From DUQW01 sp050953825 (GTDB taxonomy: Bacteria > Bacillota_I > Bacilli_A > Acholeplasmatales > Acholeplasmataceae): a DNA stretch of 64,000 bases. A program made the translations under genes and the position numbers. Below the pieces are notes generated by a model, which did not search any database, was not told the origin of the DNA, and saw only the letters and a program-made list of their open reading frames with translations. This document shows positions 51,298 to 59,499 of this stretch, in pieces; position 1 is the first letter of the stretch, and the number at the start of each line of letters is the position of its first letter. The stretch is from positions 1 through 64,000 of the forward strand of contig JBMNNF010000005.1 in NCBI GenBank assembly GCA_050953825.1, given 5' to 3'.

Positions 51298-51906
51298 ATG
51301 AGAAATACATTTCCAAAATTAAATTATTCTTATGACGCTTTAGAGCCATTTATTGATGCGAAAACTATGGAAGTACATCATTCCAAACACCATCAAACAT
51401 ATTTCAACAACTTAGTTGCAGCTCTTGAAAAACACCCAGAATTAACATTATCTCTAGAAGAAATGTTAAAAAATCCTACATTAATTCCAGAAGACATTAG
51501 ACAAGCAGTTATTAATAATGGTGGTGGACACCACAATCACACATTATTATGGCAATTATTAAAAGTTAATCATGGACAATTACCAAAAGGTAAACTAATG
51601 GAAGCAATTAATCGTGATTTTGGTTCATTTGATGAATTCAAAACTAAATTTGATAATGCCGCTAAAGGACAATTTGGTAGTGGTTGGGCTTGGTTATTAG
51701 TTGATAAAAACGGTAAGTTAGTAGTAACAGGATCATCTAACCAAAATATACCATTTAATTTAGGTGAACCAATCTTAACAATTGATGTTTGGGAACATGC
51801 TTATTACTTACAATATCAAAATCGTAGAGCCGATTATGTATCGGCTTACTGGCATGTAATTAATTGGGATCGAGTCGAAGAATTATTTAATCAAGCTACA
51901 AAATAA
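51298..51906 (+). CDS. sodA: Superoxide dismutase (Mn/Fe type)
   Basis: 202 residues. It dismutates superoxide in the cytoplasm. Metal ligands: His27 in MEVHHSKHHQTY, the His in NNGGGHHNHTLLW, and DVWEHAYYLQYQNRRADYV (Asp and His). The N-terminus FPKLNYSYDALEPFIDAKTM is typical. Length is standard. AAAGGAGA precedes the ATG. Metal preference (Mn, Fe or either) cannot be fixed by eye. Its presence indicates some exposure to oxygen. Confidence 0.95.
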   Translation: MRNTFPKLNYSYDALEPFIDAKTMEVHHSKHHQTYFNNLVAALEKHPELTLSLEEMLKNPTLIPEDIRQAVINNGGGHHNHTLLWQLLKVNHGQLPKGKLMEAINRDFGSFDEFKTKFDNAAKGQFGSGWAWLLVDKNGKLVVTGSSNQNIPFNLGEPILTIDVWEHAYYLQYQNRRADYVSAYWHVINWDRVEELFNQATK

Positions 51907-51923
51907 TTATTATGCAAAAAAAT

Positions 51924-51943
51924 AAGGGACCTCGCGGTCCCTT
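51924..51943. terminator. Bidirectional terminator between sodA and hpf
   Basis: AAGGGACC / GGTCCCTT stem with a TCGC loop, between convergent genes. Confidence 0.9.
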
Positions 51944-51949
51944 TAATTT

Positions 51950-52504
51950 TTATTCGAGTGGTTGAGTTTCAATTACTGCGTAATCTCCGTCTTCACGACG
52001 ATATACTACATTAGTTCTACCAGTTTCTGCATCTAAGAAGATATAGAAATCATGATCGGTTAGTTCCATCGCTTGGATTGCTTCTTCAGCAGTCATTGGT
52101 CTTAATTCAATTTTCTTATTTTTAACTAATTGTGAAGCTAAAACTTCTTTTTCTAATGATTCAACGTCTAATTCTTTGTGTTCGAATTCACCAAATTTAG
52201 TTTTATCTAAATGATTTTGTAATTTTTCACGGTGACGATGAATTTGTCTAACTAAACGATCAATTGATTTGTCAATTGCTGCGTAGATATCAAACTCTGG
52301 TGTTTCAGCTCTTAAGACTAACTCTTTAGCGAATACGGTAATTTCTACTTTGTGGTGGTCTTTGTACACTTTACAAAGAACGCGCACCTCATTAATGTTT
52401 TCTTCGCCAAGTAATCTTACTACTTTAGCCATTCTTTTTTCAGCATAATCTACAATTGGTTTGCTAGGCACGAATCCGCCCTTACCTAATACTTCAAAGT
52501 TCAT
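51950..52504 (-). CDS. hpf: Ribosome hibernation promoting factor, long form
   Basis: 184 residues. The N-terminal beta-alpha-beta-beta-beta-alpha domain (about 1-105; ADKSIDRL-like AAIDKSIDRLVRQIHRHREKL) binds the 30S A/P sites. The C-terminal dimerisation domain (PMTAEEAIQAMELTDHDFYIFLDAETG.TNVVYRREDGDYAVIE) marks the long form that makes 100S ribosome dimers. GGAGGTTACGTT precedes the ATG. It is the downstream neighbour of a ComFC-like remnant, as hpf is downstream of comFC in many Firmicutes. Confidence 0.95.
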   Translation of the reverse strand: MNFEVLGKGGFVPSKPIVDYAEKRMAKVVRLLGEENINEVRVLCKVYKDHHKVEITVFAKELVLRAETPEFDIYAAIDKSIDRLVRQIHRHREKLQNHLDKTKFGEFEHKELDVESLEKEVLASQLVKNKKIELRPMTAEEAIQAMELTDHDFYIFLDAETGRTNVVYRREDGDYAVIETQPLE

Positions 52505-52517
52505 AACGTAACCTCCT

Positions 52518-52862
52518 TTAATTGATAGTTATGATTAATAGGTCACCTATATTAAAGGTGTCTAGCATTTCATAAATGCTATCGGTGAATGTATCAAAAT
52601 ATAATATAGGTAATTTTTTAAATAAAGCAATTTTGAAAAACTTTTCTAATAAAAACATATCGATTTGAGGTTCAGCCGCAATCATTTTTGGTTTTAAGTA
52701 GTAGTGGTGGATGACACCACTACTAATTGGAATTACTTCATAATAGTAATTATAAATTAATTGCCGCTCACACTTGTGGCAAAGTGCACTATATTTAATT
52801 TCGAAAATATTTTTAAATGTTTTATTTTCAATTATTGGTTCACTACATTTTAAACATTTCAC
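52518..52862 (-). CDS. ComFC-like zinc-ribbon protein lacking the PRTase domain
   Basis: 114 residues. The N-terminal CLKCSEPI....LCHKCERQL pattern resembles the zinc ribbon that starts ComFC. In ComFC a phosphoribosyltransferase domain should follow with a PRPP loop (VDDV.TTGAT-like); here there is none, and the rest is about 70 residues without a recognisable motif. Its place directly upstream of hpf is the comFC place in Firmicutes. I infer a ComFC relic or a repurposed short form rather than a working competence protein. The frame is intact and has a start near AATAAGTGAA. Confidence 0.6.
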   Translation of the reverse strand: MKCLKCSEPIIENKTFKNIFEIKYSALCHKCERQLIYNYYYEVIPISSGVIHHYYLKPKMIAAEPQIDMFLLEKFFKIALFKKLPILYFDTFTDSIYEMLDTFNIGDLLIITIN

Positions 52863-52870
52863 TTATTATC

Positions 52871-52890
52871 ACCTATCTGATAATAGGTGT
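52871..52890 (-). other. Hairpin between the EF-G paralogue and the ComFC-like gene
   Basis: A CACCTAT / ATAGGTG stem (7 bp) with a short loop lies 9 nt before the ComFC-like ATG. It has no T-run on the minus strand, so it is not a terminator; it may mask the ribosome-binding site or be a processing site. Confidence 0.4.
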
Positions 52891-52902
52891 TATTTTAATA
52901 AA

Positions 52903-54960
52903 TTACTTTTTATATTCTTCAATGATTTTATCAATTAGATGAGCTGGAACTTCCTCATAGCGTAAGAATTCTCTAGTAAATGAGCCTGATCCTTGTGTCA
53001 TCGCTTTTAAGTCGATTGCGTATTTAACGATTTCGGCTTCTGGAATTTCCGCATTAATAATTTGCTCACCATGGCCTTGATCCATACCTAAAACGCGTCC
53101 ACGGCGTTTGTTGATATCACCCATAACATCACCAACGAATTGATCTTTAATGGTTACGCTAACTGACATAATTGGTTCTAAAATGGTAGCGCCTGCACCT
53201 TTAGCAACTGCATCTCTAAATGCTAATGCAGCGGCCATCTTAAATGAAATTTCGTTTGAGTCAACTGAATGATAAGAACCATCATAAAGAGTCGCTTTAA
53301 CTTGAACTACTGGGAAACCAGCTAATGGTCCACGTTCAAAAGTTTCTTGTAGTCCCTTTTCAACAGCTGGATGATAGTTTTTAGGAACAGAACCACCAAA
53401 GATTTCTTCATGGAATTCAAAGATTTCTTGACTTGGTTCAAATCTAATAAAGACGTGACCGTATTGACCAGCACCACCTGATTGTTTTTTATGTTTACCT
53501 TCAGCTTCAACCTTTCTAGTAATTGTTTCGCGATAGACAATTTTTTGATCTTCAACTTCAACATCGACTTTAAACATTGACTTCATTTTATCTAAAATAT
53601 AACCTAGGTGAGTCATACCTTGTCCACCAACGAGAAGTTGTGAAGTTTCTTTATTTCTTCTAATTTCAAATGTTGGATCTTCTAAATTTAATCTTTGAAG
53701 AGCACCAGAAATTTTATCTTCGTCTTGTCGATTTTTAGGAACAATTGCTACATAAATAACTGGAGTTACAATTGGTACTGGTTCAAATAATACTTGATTT
53801 CTTGGATCACTTAATGTATCACCAGTAAATAAGTCTAATTTATTAACAGCGACAATATCACCAGCGTGAACAATTTCAACTGGAATTTGAGTTTTGCCTC
53901 TTAAACCAAATAGTGCTCCAACTTTTTTATTTTCACCACGGTTAGTAACAACGACATCTTGGCCTTGGGTTAAAGTTCCCGAATTAACTTTTAACAAGTT
54001 AATAACACCTAAGAAAGGGTCAACAGAAGTTTTGAAAACATATGCTGAGAAAGGTTCATCATCATTAGTGCTGCGCTTTACCTCTTCATTAGTTCTTGGA
54101 TTAACACCAGTTAATGGTTTTAATGAATCAGGACTTGGGAAAAAGCTAATCATCATTTCTAATAAAGTTTGGATTCCGATATCTTTAGTGGCACTGCCAA
54201 TCATCATTGGTGATAATTCACCATTCATCATTGCCTCTTTTAATCCTTGAGCCATTTGTTCTTTAGTAATTTCTTCACCTTCAAAATATAACTCTAATAA
54301 TTCTTCACTAGTAGAAGCAACAGTTTCTAAAATTTCAGTGTTTAATTCTTCGGCACGAGCTAAATTATCAGGATATACCTCAACTTCTTTTCTACCGCCT
54401 TGGTCAAAGACATATCCCTTCATATCGACAACATCGACATATCCTTCAAATTTGTCTTCTTTCCCAATTGGAATTGCAAATGGGACAGCTTCCTTACCTA
54501 ATTTGTCTTCAATTTCTTTTAATAATTCATCAAATTTAATGTTTTCTTTATCCATTTTATTGATAAAGATAATAGTTGGAATTTTTTTCTTACGAACTTC
54601 CTTCCAAACTCTTTCGGTTCCGACTTGAACACCACTTGAGGCATCAATAATAATAACGGCACCTCTAACAACTGATAAGGCTTGGTTTAATTCACCAACA
54701 AATTCATCGTTACCAGGAGTATCTAAAAAATTAAGCTTATAACCGTTATATTCTACTGGAATAACGGAAGTAGATAAGCTTGATAATCTTTGTTGCTCTT
54801 CAGGCATAAAGTCAGAAACGGTAGTCTTTTTCTCGACTTCACCTTTTTTGGCAATGTTTTTAGCAACATATAACAATGATTCTGAAAGTGTTGTTTTCCC
54901 TGAGCCTTGATGTCCAAGGATAACAATGTTACGGATGTTTTTTGATTGGTAATCTTTCAT
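52903..54960 (-). CDS. Elongation factor G paralogue (EF-G2-like GTPase)
   Basis: 685 residues, five-domain EF-G layout. G1 is GHQGSGKTTL (about 16-25), where canonical EF-G has AHIDAGKTT. The switch II box is DTPGNDEF, where canonical EF-G has DTPGHVDF; the catalytic His is Asn. NKMD and domain IV GGAGQYGHVFIRFEP are present. This is the EF-G-like paralogue of Firmicutes rather than the main translocase. The ATG at 54960 is fixed by an in-frame TAA just before it and by the P-loop close behind. The Shine-Dalgarno is 50 nt away across a hairpin. Possible roles are ribosome recycling or rescue. Confidence 0.88.
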   Translation of the reverse strand: MKDYQSKNIRNIVILGHQGSGKTTLSESLLYVAKNIAKKGEVEKKTTVSDFMPEEQQRLSSLSTSVIPVEYNGYKLNFLDTPGNDEFVGELNQALSVVRGAVIIIDASSGVQVGTERVWKEVRKKKIPTIIFINKMDKENIKFDELLKEIEDKLGKEAVPFAIPIGKEDKFEGYVDVVDMKGYVFDQGGRKEVEVYPDNLARAEELNTEILETVASTSEELLELYFEGEEITKEQMAQGLKEAMMNGELSPMMIGSATKDIGIQTLLEMMISFFPSPDSLKPLTGVNPRTNEEVKRSTNDDEPFSAYVFKTSVDPFLGVINLLKVNSGTLTQGQDVVVTNRGENKKVGALFGLRGKTQIPVEIVHAGDIVAVNKLDLFTGDTLSDPRNQVLFEPVPIVTPVIYVAIVPKNRQDEDKISGALQRLNLEDPTFEIRRNKETSQLLVGGQGMTHLGYILDKMKSMFKVDVEVEDQKIVYRETITRKVEAEGKHKKQSGGAGQYGHVFIRFEPSQEIFEFHEEIFGGSVPKNYHPAVEKGLQETFERGPLAGFPVVQVKATLYDGSYHSVDSNEISFKMAAALAFRDAVAKGAGATILEPIMSVSVTIKDQFVGDVMGDINKRRGRVLGMDQGHGEQIINAEIPEAEIVKYAIDLKAMTQGSGSFTREFLRYEEVPAHLIDKIIEEYKK

Positions 54961-54970
54961 TTAACAATTT

Positions 54971-55018
54971 GCATACTCTTATAGTGTAAATAAAATAAAT
55001 GAGTATGCTCTCCTTTCT
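54971..55018 (-). promoter_or_regulatory. Hairpin-bridged ribosome-binding site of the EF-G paralogue
   Basis: Reading the minus strand: AGAAAGGAGA (55009-55018), then GCATACTC (55001-55008), a 22-nt loop, GAGTATGC (54971-54978), then 10 nt to the ATG at 54960. The 8-bp stem is perfect. Folded, it brings the AAAGGAG to about 11 nt from the start; unfolded, they are about 50 nt apart. No other Shine-Dalgarno-like sequence lies near the ATG, and no leader peptide with ATG, GTG or TTG is possible after the AAAGGAG. Confidence 0.6.
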
Positions 55019-55039
55019 AAATAGTACAATTTTCATACG

Positions 55040-55076
55040 AAAAAGCGTTTACACTTTATATATAAATTATAACATA
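55040..55076 (-). promoter_or_regulatory. Promoter of the EF-G paralogue with cre-like box
   Basis: The minus strand has the extended -10 TGTTATAAT (55066-55074). Just after the expected start lies TGTAAACGCTTTTT (55040-55053), which fits the CcpA cre consensus TGWNANCGNTNWCA in 12 of 14 positions. Confidence 0.4.
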
Positions 55077-55211
55077 AACGATAAGTTTATAGAAGTAATT
55101 AAAAACTAGTATTAAAATAAATTATTAAAAAAACTATCTTTACGGTAAATATTATTAAAAATAATATTATGAAACAACGATAATTTAATTACTATTTAAA
55201 AAAACGATAAA

Positions 55212-55238
55212 AAAAGAAGTTGTCGTTCAACTTCTTTT
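55212..55238. terminator. Intrinsic terminator of proS
   Basis: AAAAGAAGTTG / CAACTTCTTTT stem (11 bp) with a TCGTT loop. The stretch 55077-55211 shows nothing else that I recognise. Confidence 0.85.
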
Positions 55239-55249
55239 AAATGGTATTT

Positions 55250-56677
55250 TTAGTAAGCTCTTGCGAATAGTAATGTAATATTAGCCTCTTTATTAGTTAC
55301 TGGACATTTTTTAGTAATCAATTCAGATTCCACAATGACTCTAGCAGTAGCACCAGTATCTTCCTTAACTTGTAATTCAGCTTCCTCACCGTGAACACTC
55401 ATTTTAACATACCCACCTAGTTCTAAATGCGCTTTAAATTCATCATATGTTTTGGCAGTACGAATATTTGAGTCTAGATGTTCTTTAGCTTTTTGATACA
55501 TTTCGTTATGAATTTCATCAATTAAAGTAATTAAAGTTGATTCTAAATCTTTTAATGGTATAGTTAATTTTTCACGTGTGTTTCTCTTAACGACAACAAC
55601 CTGTTCTTTTTCAATATCCCTTGGACCGAATTCGATTCTTATTGGAACACCTTTCATTTCATATTCACTAAATTTCCAACCAGGTCGGCGATCACTATTA
55701 TCAATTTTAAATCGTAAGTTTGTTTTCTCTAAAAGTGCTTCAATTTTTGGAATGTGATTAACTACAATTTCTTTTTGATTTTGAATTGGTACTACTACAA
55801 CTTGAATCGGTGCAAGGCGTGGTGGTAGGACTAATCCTTCATCATCGCCATGGACCATTATGACAGCACCAATAAGTCTAGTGGTGACTCCCCATGAGGT
55901 TTGGTGAACTGGTTTTTCAATATTGTTTTCATCTTGAAATACGATGTTAAAAGCTTTAGCAAAGCCATTTCCAAAATAATGAGAAGTACCAGATTGTAAC
56001 GCTTTACCATCATGCATTAGTGCTTCAATTGTATAAGTTTCTTCAGCACCAGCAAACTTTTCTTTATCAGTTTTTTTACCAGTAATAAAAGGAATGGCTA
56101 ATAGATCTTTGCCTAAATTATCATAAATATCTAACATTTGAAGAGTCTCTGCCATCGCTTCTTCCTTAGTGGCATGTGCGGTATGACCTTCTTGCCATAA
56201 GAACTCTTTCCCTCTTAAGAAAGGTCTAGTTGTTTTTTCCCATCTGACCACACTGCACCATTGATTATATAAAACTGGTAAATCACGGTGTGATTTAATA
56301 ATTTTGGCATAATGGTCGGCAAATAAAACTTCGGATGTTGGTCTAATAATTAATCGTTCAGCCAAATCATCAGTTCCGGTCGTTGTAATAATTGCGGTTT
56401 CTGGAGCGAAACCTTCAATATGATCCTTTTCCTTTTGAAACAATGACTCAGGAATAACTAGCGGTAAATAGACATTTTGATGTCCAGTTCTTTTGAATTC
56501 TTTGTTCAAATAATTTTGGATTTGTTCCCAAATCGCATAGCCATATGGACGATAAATAATGAATCCTTGGACATTTGAATAATCCATTAATTCCGCTTTA
56601 ACACATAAGTCAGTATACCATTTTGCAAAATCTTCATCTCTTGATGTTACATCTTTTACTAATTTTTGTTTACTCAT
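55250..56677 (-). CDS. proS: Prolyl-tRNA synthetase, short (archaeal/eukaryotic-like) type
   Basis: 475 residues from ATG 56677 (AAAAGGTGAGAT upstream; the in-frame GTG at 56686 overlaps that site). Class II motifs: YLPLVIPESLF (motif 1 area), RWEKTTRPFLRGKEFLWQEGHTAHA (motif 2) and VTTRLIGAVIMVHGDDEGLVLPP (motif 3). There is no editing insertion between motifs 2 and 3, and the C-terminus has the extra zinc-domain-like tail ending LLFARAY with ..KKCPVTNKEAN... This is the type 3 ProRS found in Mollicutes and archaea, unlike the longer Bacillus enzyme. Confidence 0.95.
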   Translation of the reverse strand: MSKQKLVKDVTSRDEDFAKWYTDLCVKAELMDYSNVQGFIIYRPYGYAIWEQIQNYLNKEFKRTGHQNVYLPLVIPESLFQKEKDHIEGFAPETAIITTTGTDDLAERLIIRPTSEVLFADHYAKIIKSHRDLPVLYNQWCSVVRWEKTTRPFLRGKEFLWQEGHTAHATKEEAMAETLQMLDIYDNLGKDLLAIPFITGKKTDKEKFAGAEETYTIEALMHDGKALQSGTSHYFGNGFAKAFNIVFQDENNIEKPVHQTSWGVTTRLIGAVIMVHGDDEGLVLPPRLAPIQVVVVPIQNQKEIVVNHIPKIEALLEKTNLRFKIDNSDRRPGWKFSEYEMKGVPIRIEFGPRDIEKEQVVVVKRNTREKLTIPLKDLESTLITLIDEIHNEMYQKAKEHLDSNIRTAKTYDEFKAHLELGGYVKMSVHGEEAELQVKEDTGATARVIVESELITKKCPVTNKEANITLLFARAY

Positions 56678-56682
56678 ATATC

Positions 56683-57507
56683 TCACCTTTTTAATACGGT
56701 TTCTCCGTTAATAAAATCTATCTTTCTATTTTTATATAGAGTCCCCAAAGCTCTTTTAAAGGCTTTGCGACTCATATTAAATACTTGTTTAATATCATCT
56801 GATGATGATTTATCAGTTAATTTCATTCTACCAGTTTTCTCCAAATATTTAAGTATCATTTCAGCATCATCTAACATTTGTTTTTCTTTTTGAAGTGTTA
56901 GTTGACCACTATAGTATTCATTATGACGATAGTTAATGATGACCATCGTATCTTCACCAATACGATAAGGTCGCCTTAAATTGGTTGAACTAACGAAGAT
57001 TGGTGTTAAGTTATTAGTTAATAAACTAAGACCTTCCTCACTAATTTTAAAGACTCGAGCATGAATTTCTTCACCTTGGTTGAAGTCTTCCATTTCCCTT
57101 TGATGGGAGTTAACAGCTAGAAAATTATCACTGACTTCTAATTCGACATACATATAGTCACCCACTTGGGGCCAAAAAGAAGTAGTTTTTGGTAAATTAT
57201 CTTTTGAATATAAAATATCTTTATTAATTCCATTATCTAAAAATACCCCAATATTATGGTTAACACCATTAACTTTTAACCAAGATGATTGATCTTTAGT
57301 AATTTTTGGTGTTAATAAGGTGGCTGCTAAGCGACCTTTATTATCATAAAATAAAAAAGCATTAACTAAAGAATTAATTGCTAAATCTTGGAAGTTTGTC
57401 TCATTATTATGTAAAAAAACTTCATTTTTTCGCCTAGAAATTAACATATATCCAATATCAGTTTTTCTTAATACTTTTAATTGTTGTATTTCTCCTGGTT
57501 TTAACAT
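56683..57507 (-). CDS. cvfB: CvfB/YitL-like S1-domain RNA-binding protein
   Basis: 274 residues. Tandem S1-like OB folds (LLRKTDIGYMLISRR..EVFLHNNE; VGVFLDNGI.KDILYSKDNL; EIHARVFKISEEGLSLLT) and a C-terminal winged helix (SDKSSSDDIKQVFNMSRKAFKRALGTLYKNRKI) that is diagnostic of CvfB/YitL. It binds RNA and influences virulence or translation in cocci. It is followed 6 nt later by proS, so the two are co-transcribed. Confidence 0.88.
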   Translation of the reverse strand: MLKPGEIQQLKVLRKTDIGYMLISRRKNEVFLHNNETNFQDLAINSLVNAFLFYDNKGRLAATLLTPKITKDQSSWLKVNGVNHNIGVFLDNGINKDILYSKDNLPKTTSFWPQVGDYMYVELEVSDNFLAVNSHQREMEDFNQGEEIHARVFKISEEGLSLLTNNLTPIFVSSTNLRRPYRIGEDTMVIINYRHNEYYSGQLTLQKEKQMLDDAEMILKYLEKTGRMKLTDKSSSDDIKQVFNMSRKAFKRALGTLYKNRKIDFINGETVLKR

Positions 57508-57529
57508 TCAATCACCATATTATAGTTTA

Positions 57530-58696
57530 TCACATTCTAACTTCTTTACTGGCTTTGTAGTCAATAAATGGAAGTGAAAGTAACGTAAAACCAACCCCCA
57601 TTAAGAACCATATTTTATAATTGGCAGGATTTTCAGTTAGTAAACCACCGATTAAGACAAATACAGTATTAAAGGCTGACCTAATTGACCCCATTAAAAT
57701 AGTAGCGATTGTTACATTATATGGTTTAACAATGCTCGCAATAGTATCCATCATCATAAAAATAGAAATAGAAATTGGGAATGCTCTTATCATTGTAACG
57801 GCAATTATTACTCCAAGTGGAACTTGAATAAAGCCGGCAAGTGCATAAACTCCGTATCTTATTACTAGGGAAATAATCATTGCCATATATAAATAAATAT
57901 GAGGAATTCTTCTGCCATATATGTTCAATAAAATAAGTATAATTAGTTCAATAGCAACATAAGCAGCTACCACAAAACCATAATGCATTTCATTTAACTC
58001 GTAAATGTCCCTAAAAAAAGTAGGTAAATAAGTATCAAAGATAAACATTGAGGTTAAAGTAAATGTAACAACAAATACGTATTTCCAATACTTTATATTT
58101 TTTAACAATTCTTTTGGTTCTGGTTTATGAGATAATGTTTGATCTATATCTACATTTATTGGTTTGATAAAGTTAATCAAAAGAGAAGTAACAACAAATA
58201 AACTAGAACCGACATAAAAAGCGGTTTTATAACCATATTGAGAAACAATAACACCAGAAATAATTACAGTAATTGCATAAGCAAGTGTTCCCATAATTCT
58301 AATTTTAGAGTATTGCTCATCATGAGCATTACAGTAAGTGACAGTATAAGTATCAAATAAAATATAAAATGGTTGCCCAGCAACGCCGATTATAAAAATT
58401 ATTAAAATAATAAGCCAAATATTAGCACCAATATTTGCCAATATGATGACGGCAACTGCCTCAACAATCGTAAGTATTCGAATAAACATCCGATTATAGT
58501 TAATGTTTTTAGATAGTTTAGACCAAATTGGGTTGACGAAAATTGCGACCATTGGTAAAATCATCATAATTTTCCCAACATCGCTATTTTGTAAACCAAT
58601 TGATCTTAGATAATATGCTAAAAAAGGATAGATAAATGCATCCCCCATAAAACGTATAAATGATGTCAGTTGATATTTAGCAGTTTCTTTTCTCAT
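57530..58696 (-). CDS. Major facilitator superfamily transporter (LacY/nucleoside-symporter-like)
   Basis: 388 residues, about 12 hydrophobic helices. The start RKETAKYQLTSFIRFMGDAFIYPFLAYYLRSIGLQNSDVGKIMMI and the loop after TM2 resemble the MFS_1-like (LacY/NupG/PPP) group of sugar or nucleoside symporters. The substrate is unknown. Its -10 box (TATAAT, 58711-58716) ends 14 nt before the ATG and there is no ribosome-binding site, so the mRNA leader would be about 8 nt. It ends 22 nt before cvfB. Confidence 0.8.
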   Translation of the reverse strand: MRKETAKYQLTSFIRFMGDAFIYPFLAYYLRSIGLQNSDVGKIMMILPMVAIFVNPIWSKLSKNINYNRMFIRILTIVEAVAVIILANIGANIWLIILIIFIIGVAGQPFYILFDTYTVTYCNAHDEQYSKIRIMGTLAYAITVIISGVIVSQYGYKTAFYVGSSLFVVTSLLINFIKPINVDIDQTLSHKPEPKELLKNIKYWKYVFVVTFTLTSMFIFDTYLPTFFRDIYELNEMHYGFVVAAYVAIELIILILLNIYGRRIPHIYLYMAMIISLVIRYGVYALAGFIQVPLGVIIAVTMIRAFPISISIFMMMDTIASIVKPYNVTIATILMGSIRSAFNTVFVLIGGLLTENPANYKIWFLMGVGFTLLSLPFIDYKASKEVRM

Positions 58697-58740
58697 AATC
58701 GATCATATCTATTATAACCGATTTTTCAAAAATAAAAGAA

Positions 58741-58760
58741 AAAGGTGATAAATCACCTTT
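58741..58760 (-). terminator. Intrinsic terminator of the Fic gene
   Basis: AAAGGTGA / TCACCTTT stem (8 bp) with a TAAA loop overlapping the Fic stop codon, T-rich on the minus strand. Confidence 0.75.
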
Positions 58761-59490
58761 CCGATAGTTCTTCATTTAATTCCTGATATCTTTTTAATAA
58801 CAATTCTTCAATAAAATTAACAAACGGAGTGATATCCTTTTCAACCTTAAATGTTTCTAGTACTTGAATGTATCGGTTTTTCATTTTAGCTGACATCGTT
58901 ACAGCTAAATAATCTTCTTTCATTAAGTAATAATTCATAACTAATCTAGCAAGTCTACCATTAGCGTCTAAAAATGGATGGACTTTAGCTAATTCAGCAT
59001 GAGCAAAGACAGCTTTTTCTACAGGATTATCTTTATAGTTATTAAGCGTATAGAAATATCTTTTCATACGATCATAAACTTTAATGTAATCAGGTGGTTG
59101 GTGAGTAGCACCAGGGATGCGGATATTAACGTTACGATAATTTCCGCCATTTAAAATACCTTCAGTTAAGAGTTCGTGAATATCTTTAATAATATCTTCA
59201 GTCATTTCTTCATTGTCTTTAACCATTTGATAAACATGATTAATCGCTTTATAATGGTTTATGACTTCTTTAATTTCACGTTCACTATATCCTTTGACAA
59301 TTTCATCACCAGTAATAATTTTTTTAACATCATCTAAAGTGACCTTATTCGTTCCTTGTAACGAAATTGCATCATAAGTATAAAGTATTTTAAATTTTTC
59401 TTGCATCTGTTCATATTTTTTATTGTTGACCAGACCTTTAATGTTAGTTAGATAATCTTTTCTTTCTAACTCCAAAATATTTTTATTCAT
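58753..59490 (-). CDS. Fic-domain protein (AMPylator/DOC-type)
   Basis: 245 residues from ATG 59490 (AAGGGAG 9 nt upstream; TTG 59499 abuts that site). The Fic core motif is HPFLDANGRLAR (about 174-185), matching HxFx(D/E)GNGRxxR except Ala for the first Gly; the catalytic His is present. GATHQPPDYIKVYDRM is the flap. The N-terminal inhibitory-helix position reads AISLQG, where class II Fic proteins have (S/T)xxxE(G/N). The regulatory Glu is therefore Gln. Transfers AMP or another nucleotide to a Ser/Thr/Tyr of an unknown target. No antitoxin gene is adjacent. Confidence 0.88.
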   Translation of the reverse strand: MNKNILELERKDYLTNIKGLVNNKKYEQMQEKFKILYTYDAISLQGTNKVTLDDVKKIITGDEIVKGYSEREIKEVINHYKAINHVYQMVKDNEEMTEDIIKDIHELLTEGILNGGNYRNVNIRIPGATHQPPDYIKVYDRMKRYFYTLNNYKDNPVEKAVFAHAELAKVHPFLDANGRLARLVMNYYLMKEDYLAVTMSAKMKNRYIQVLETFKVEKDITPFVNFIEELLLKRYQELNEELSER

Positions 59491-59499
59491 GAATATCAA

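Noticed and set aside
53322..53564. Minus-strand 80-codon frame inside the EF-G paralogue
   Set aside because: Lies in another frame of a conserved gene, without a ribosome-binding site.
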